DNA of 8,601 bases, taken from an uncultured Eubacteriales bacterium. GTDB lineage: Bacteria > Bacillota > Clostridia > Oscillospirales > Oscillospiraceae. Under the pieces are notes generated by a model that did no database searches, was not told the origin of the DNA, and worked only from the letters and a program-made list of their open reading frames with translations. Position 1 is the first letter of the stretch. Each line of letters opens with the position of its first letter. The stretch lies in NCBI GenBank assembly GCA_900320765.1, contig ONTN01000100.1, positions 1 to 8,601 of the forward strand, given 5' to 3'. Shown here one piece after another: positions 6,395-8,601 of this stretch. A program made the translations under genes and the position numbers.

Positions 6395-6897
6395 CAGTCT
6401 GCCTCCCCGTTATACTTTGCCTCGGCCTCTCTGGAGGCGGCGAGGACCTTCTCCCTCTGCGCCGCTCTGTGCGTCTTAAGCTTTGCGGCGACGGCTTCGT
6501 CGGAAACGGCTATGATCTCGGCTGCTAAAAGAGCCGCGTTTCCGGCTCCGTTTATCGCTACGGTAGCAACGGGTATGCCCGTCGGCATCTCGACCGTGGA
6601 TAAAAGAGCGTCGAGCCCGTCGAGAGCCCCGCCCCTGACCGGAATGCCTATCACGGGCAGAGTTGTATTCGCGGCGACTGCTCCCGCAAGATGGGCGGCC
6701 ATACCTGCCGCGCAGATAATAGCCCCGAAGCCGCGCTCTCTCGCGGTCTCGGAAAAGGCCTTGGCCTCCTCCGGCGTTCTGTGCGCTGAATAAATGTGGA
6801 GCTCAAAGGGTATCTCCAGCTCTCTCAGAACCGCAATGGCCTTCTCGGCCACAGGCATATCGCTCGCGCTTCCGAGGATAAGTCCGACCTTCTTCAT
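6394..6897 (-). CDS. purE: N5-carboxyaminoimidazole ribonucleotide mutase (class I PurE)
   Basis: Converts N5-CAIR to CAIR in the purine pathway; class I PurE normally relies on PurK to supply N5-CAIR, and purK is not in the window. The 167-residue protein has the class I hallmarks: LILGSASDMPVA (6-17) with the GS-x-SD phosphate site, YSAHRTPEE (36-44) with the active-site His39, and AGMAAHLAG (64-72) followed by LPVIGIPV. The C-terminus is a helical tail rich in Ala, Lys and Glu. The start at 6897 is supported by an excellent GGAGGTGA site 5 nt upstream. It is first in the operon, directly behind a promoter, leader and terminator hairpin, so expression is probably set at that leader. The stop overlaps the purF-like start by one base. 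Confidence 0.96.
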   Translation of the reverse strand: MKKVGLILGSASDMPVAEKAIAVLRELEIPFELHIYSAHRTPEEAKAFSETARERGFGAIICAAGMAAHLAGAVAANTTLPVIGIPVRGGALDGLDALLSTVEMPTGIPVATVAINGAGNAALLAAEIIAVSDEAVAAKLKTHRAAQREKVLAASREAEAKYNGEAD

Positions 6898-6910
6898 TTA
6901 GGTCACCTCC

Positions 6911-6958
6911 ATAAAAATAAAAGAGCCTTTCGCCCGCAAAATGGGTGCAAAAAGCTCT
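6911..6958 (-). terminator. Rho-independent terminator / attenuator hairpin in the purE leader
   Basis: On the minus strand, arm AGAGCTTTTTGC (6947-6958) pairs over 12 bp, with two G-U wobbles, with GCGAAAGGCTCT (6922-6933). The run TTTTATTTTTAT follows directly (6911-6921). The T-tract abuts the purE ribosome binding site GGAGGTG (6904-6910). A terminator placed between promoter and first gene indicates transcriptional attenuation of the whole operon. I do not recognise the sensor. Confidence 0.8.
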
Positions 6959-6990
6959 ATAGCTGAATATTAAGAATTCTAAATAAAAGG

Positions 6991-7003
6991 ATAGTTCGGT
7001 TCA
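6991..7003 (-). promoter_or_regulatory. PurBox-like sequence in the purE leader
   Basis: The minus strand reads TGAA-CCGAAC-TAT. The Gram-positive PurR box is AWWWCCGAACWWT, so 11 of 13 positions agree, including the whole CCGAAC core. It lies about 30 nt downstream of the predicted transcription start, whereas Bacillus PurR boxes lie upstream of the -35, and no clear second inverted copy is present. A chance match or an RNA structural element is possible. Confidence 0.3.
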
Positions 7004-7035
7004 AAGTTCATCCCTCCCCGAGTGTTTCCAGTAAG

Positions 7036-7065
7036 ATTATATTTTATTTTCCCGCCCCCCGTCAA
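7036..7065 (-). promoter_or_regulatory. Sigma-A type promoter of the purine operon
   Basis: Read on the minus strand, TTGACG (7060-7065) is followed after 18 nt by a perfect TATAAT (7036-7041). The spacer is AT-rich next to the -10 and G-rich next to the -35. Transcription should begin near 7029-7030, giving a leader of about 130 nt before the purE ATG. No second promoter is evident within the operon. Confidence 0.85.
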
Positions 7066-7156
7066 GGCAAAAATCACCCGGCGAAAAAACTCTGTAGGCT
7101 TGAATAACGCTGCAAAAAATAATGCGCCGCAATTCGTCATTTTATTATTTTTAGTA

Positions 7157-7176
7157 TTGATATTTTATATTAAAAT
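7157..7176 (+). promoter_or_regulatory. Probable coaD promoter region
   Basis: The stretch upstream of coaD is very AT-rich. TAAAAT (7171-7176) is the best -10-like hexamer and would place the start near 7183. TTGATA (7157-7162) resembles a -35 but is too close to that -10; it would need a poor -10 (TTTTAC) at 7180. The exact elements are uncertain. Confidence 0.4.
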
Positions 7177-7179
7177 GTG

Positions 7180-7199
7180 TTTTACTGTAATCAGTAAAA
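7180..7199. promoter_or_regulatory. Perfect 8-bp inverted repeat upstream of coaD, candidate operator
   Basis: TTTTACTG (7180-7187) and CAGTAAAA (7192-7199) are exact reverse complements around TAAT. The site sits between the -10-like element and the coaD ribosome binding site, where a dimeric repressor could block transcription. The alternative is an AT-rich 5' mRNA hairpin. I do not recognise a regulator family for it. Confidence 0.5.
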
Positions 7200-7215
7200 A
7201 ATCGGAGGCGGAGAA

Positions 7216-7713
7216 ATGGGAATTGCAGTCTACCCCGGGTCATTTGACCCCGTTACTAACGGACATCTTGATATAATCAAAAGGGCTGCCCGGATAAGCG
7301 ACAGCCTTATCGTAGCCGTGCTAATAAACAGCGCGAAGAAGCCTTTTTTTACCACGGAGGAGAGGGTGGAAATGCTGAGGGAGTGCTGCGCGCCCTTCAA
7401 GAACGTCACCGTTGAGAGCTTCGACGGGCTGACGGTCGATTTCGCGAAGAAGCACCACGCCTCTGTCCTCGTCCGCGGGCTGAGAGCAGTTTCAGACTTT
7501 GAAAACGAGCTGCAGCTTGCCCAGATTAACCACGCCCTTATGCCCGGCATCGAGACGGTTTTTCTCACGACCGGGCTCAGATGGGGCTACCTCAGCTCCA
7601 CCGTAGTCAAGGAGGCGGCAAGGTACGGGAGCGACGTCTCCCGCTTCGTTCCGCACAACGTGGAGCTTAAGCTCAAGGCCCGCTTCGAGGAGCTGAAGGG
7701 AGAGGTGAAATGA
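7216..7713 (+). CDS. coaD: Phosphopantetheine adenylyltransferase
   Basis: Transfers AMP from ATP to 4'-phosphopantetheine to give dephospho-CoA, the penultimate step of CoA synthesis. At 165 residues it is standard length. It carries the nucleotidyltransferase motif GSFDPVTNGHLDII (8-21) with T-x-GH, the RGLRAVSDFENELQLAQIN stretch that binds pantetheine and ATP, and WGYLSSTVVKEAA, equivalent to the ISSS-x-VKE motif. GGAGG lies 7 nt before the ATG. It is transcribed away from the purine operon and overlaps galM by 4 nt. Its common neighbour in Firmicutes, rsmD, is not here. The identification is secure. Confidence 0.97.
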   Translation: MGIAVYPGSFDPVTNGHLDIIKRAARISDSLIVAVLINSAKKPFFTTEERVEMLRECCAPFKNVTVESFDGLTVDFAKKHHASVLVRGLRAVSDFENELQLAQINHALMPGIETVFLTTGLRWGYLSSTVVKEAARYGSDVSRFVPHNVELKLKARFEELKGEVK

Positions 7714-8601
7714 TAACTGAGCGCGTTTTCGGCCGTCTTTCCGACGGAAGACCGGTCAAGCTTTACAGAATAGAAAACTCACACGGGGAGTACGCCGAGA
7801 TCTGCGATTACGGCGCGGTCATCCAGTCCGTCTTCGTGCCGGACAGGGACGGGAAGCTCGGTAACGCCGTTCTCTCCTGCCCCAATGTCGCCGAAATGGA
7901 AAAGAAAAGCTTCAAGGCGGCGACGATCGGAAGAGTGGGAAACAGGATAGCCTACGGGCGCTGCCGCCTGCACGGCGAGGATATACAGCTCGAGATAAGC
8001 GAAAAGCCAAATCTCCTGCACTCCGGAAGCTCAAACTGGGCGTTTAAGCTCTTCTCCGGCGAGGTTACGGGCGAGAACACCGTCACCCTGCGCCATACGG
8101 ATATGGGCGAGTGCGGCTTTAACGACAAGGTTGAGGCCGCCGTCTCCTTCACCTTTGACGATAGCCACAGGCTCAACATACGCTATGAGGTGACGCCCGA
8201 GCGCGAAACGGTGCTCTCGCCCACGAATCACGCCTACTTTAACCCCGGAGACTTTACCGACGCCCGTGACCTTGTGCTTAAGCTCCGCTCTTCGAACATA
8301 GCCGCGCGCGGCCCTTCCGGCACTCCGGAGGGCGGGCTTTTGTCCGTTGAAGATACGGCCTTCGATTTCAGAGCGGGAAAAAGGCTTCGGGACAATATGA
8401 AAAAGCTCCCGCTCAGGCGGAAATACTTTGACGATTTCTACGTTCTGGACGATGGAGATATCACCGCTCCCGTCGCCTCACTCTATTCTGAGAGGACCGG
8501 CAGAGTTATTAACGCCTACACCGATATGCAGTGTGCAATAATCTACACCCCCGCGGGATATCATTATCCGGACGCCTCGGGCATCAGTCTGCCGCGCTAT
8601 C
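7710..8601 (+). CDS. galM: Aldose 1-epimerase (galactose mutarotase family), 3' partial
   Basis: Interconverts alpha and beta anomers of aldohexoses such as galactose; cytoplasmic, no signal peptide. The 297 residues present show the family order: GDYGAxxxS-like strand near 33-40 (DYGAVIQS), TIGRVGNRIAYGRCRL (72-87), NLLHSGSSNW (101-110) with H104, SPTNHAYFNPG (170-180) with H174, and KYFDDFYVLDD (238-248) with Asp242. These match by position the His96, His170 and Asp243 of Lactococcus GalM. The catalytic Glu (about residue 304) would lie past the window edge. The family usually has HGG where this has HSG, a small change. ATG 7710 overlaps the coaD stop as ATGA, with an AGAGGTG-type ribosome binding site inside coaD. 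Exact sugar preference cannot be told. Confidence 0.92.
   Translation, partial: MITERVFGRLSDGRPVKLYRIENSHGEYAEICDYGAVIQSVFVPDRDGKLGNAVLSCPNVAEMEKKSFKAATIGRVGNRIAYGRCRLHGEDIQLEISEKPNLLHSGSSNWAFKLFSGEVTGENTVTLRHTDMGECGFNDKVEAAVSFTFDDSHRLNIRYEVTPERETVLSPTNHAYFNPGDFTDARDLVLKLRSSNIAARGPSGTPEGGLLSVEDTAFDFRAGKRLRDNMKKLPLRRKYFDDFYVLDDGDITAPVASLYSERTGRVINAYTDMQCAIIYTPAGYHYPDASGISLPRY

Larger units (their letters stand above)
6898..7215. other. Divergent intergenic control region between the purine operon and coaD-galM
   Basis: This 318-nt AT-rich stretch has no convincing protein gene. Its left half (6898-7030) is the transcribed leader of purE on the minus strand, ending in a terminator hairpin. The purE promoter lies at 7036-7065 on the minus strand. 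The right part (7143-7215) holds the coaD promoter region and a perfect palindrome on the plus strand. Between about 7066 and 7142 I see only AT-rich sequence with a loose inverted repeat AAAAATAAT / ATTATTTTT and no recognised site. Confidence 0.8.

Noticed and set aside
6979..7011. Possible 10-residue leader peptide MNFEPNYPFI in the purE leader
   Set aside because: The GGAGG upstream is only 1 nt from the ATG, too close for normal initiation, and the peptide has no run of codons that suits a purine attenuator.
7114..7151. AAAAATAAT / ATTATTTTT inverted repeat
   Set aside because: Pure A/T arms with a long loop in AT-rich DNA; expected by chance.
7022..7276. Plus-strand open frame across the intergenic region into coaD
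   Set aside because: It reads coaD in the wrong frame, covers the purE promoter and has no ribosome binding site.
1..8601. CRISPR array, tRNA/rRNA, transposase or phage genes
   Set aside because: I looked on both strands and saw no spaced direct repeats, no tRNA-like cloverleaf and no recombinase or phage motifs.

Overview
The window looks like chromosome from a GC-rich member of the Clostridia, probably gut-associated. The evidence is AGGAGG-type ribosome binding sites on nearly every gene, sigma-A style promoter elements, frequent ATA (Ile) and AGA/AGG (Arg) codons despite GC-rich genes, and the particular purine enzymes present: a glutaminase-dead PurF-like protein with an Fe-S cysteine set, an AICAR transformylase without its usual cyclohydrolase half, and a PurO-type IMP cyclohydrolase. 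Lineage is an inference from these features, not from a database search.

Layout. Positions 1-6897 are one minus-strand operon for de novo purine synthesis. In transcription order it reads purE, purF-like, purM, purN, purO (5'-truncated), purH (transformylase domain only) and purD (fused at its 3' end to another gene and running out of the window). Spacing is tight: 1-nt overlap at purE/purF, 22 nt at purF/purM, a 4-nt ATGA overlap at purM/purN, and 18 nt at purH/purD. The exception is about 150 nt of palindrome-rich sequence between purO and purH. Positions 6898-7215 are a divergent control region. It holds a strong purE promoter (TTGACG-18-TATAAT), a transcribed leader with a Rho-independent terminator abutting the purE ribosome binding site, and, facing the other way, the coaD promoter region with a perfect 20-bp palindrome. 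Plus-strand coaD and galM follow, overlapping by 4 nt; galM runs off the right edge.

How the genes work together. PurD makes GAR and PurN formylates it. PurM closes the imidazole ring to AIR and PurE carboxylates it. The PurH transformylase makes FAICAR, and a PurO-type enzyme would close it to IMP. The PurF-like protein sits where the committing PRPP amidotransferase would be. PurL, PurC, PurB and PurK are not in the window.

The oddities deserve most attention. (1) purD lacks its last dozen or so codons and reads in frame into the interior of a PEP/pyruvate-binding (PPDK ATP-grasp) protein. (2) purO lacks the codons for roughly its first 50-60 residues, while a well-placed ribosome binding site and start codon survive in the wrong frame at the junction. 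(3) The PurF-like protein has Gly where the catalytic Cys should be. (4) The purO-purH gap can fold in mutually exclusive ways, one of which masks the purH start. Items 1 and 2 could be real deletions or assembly joins; the sequence alone cannot decide.
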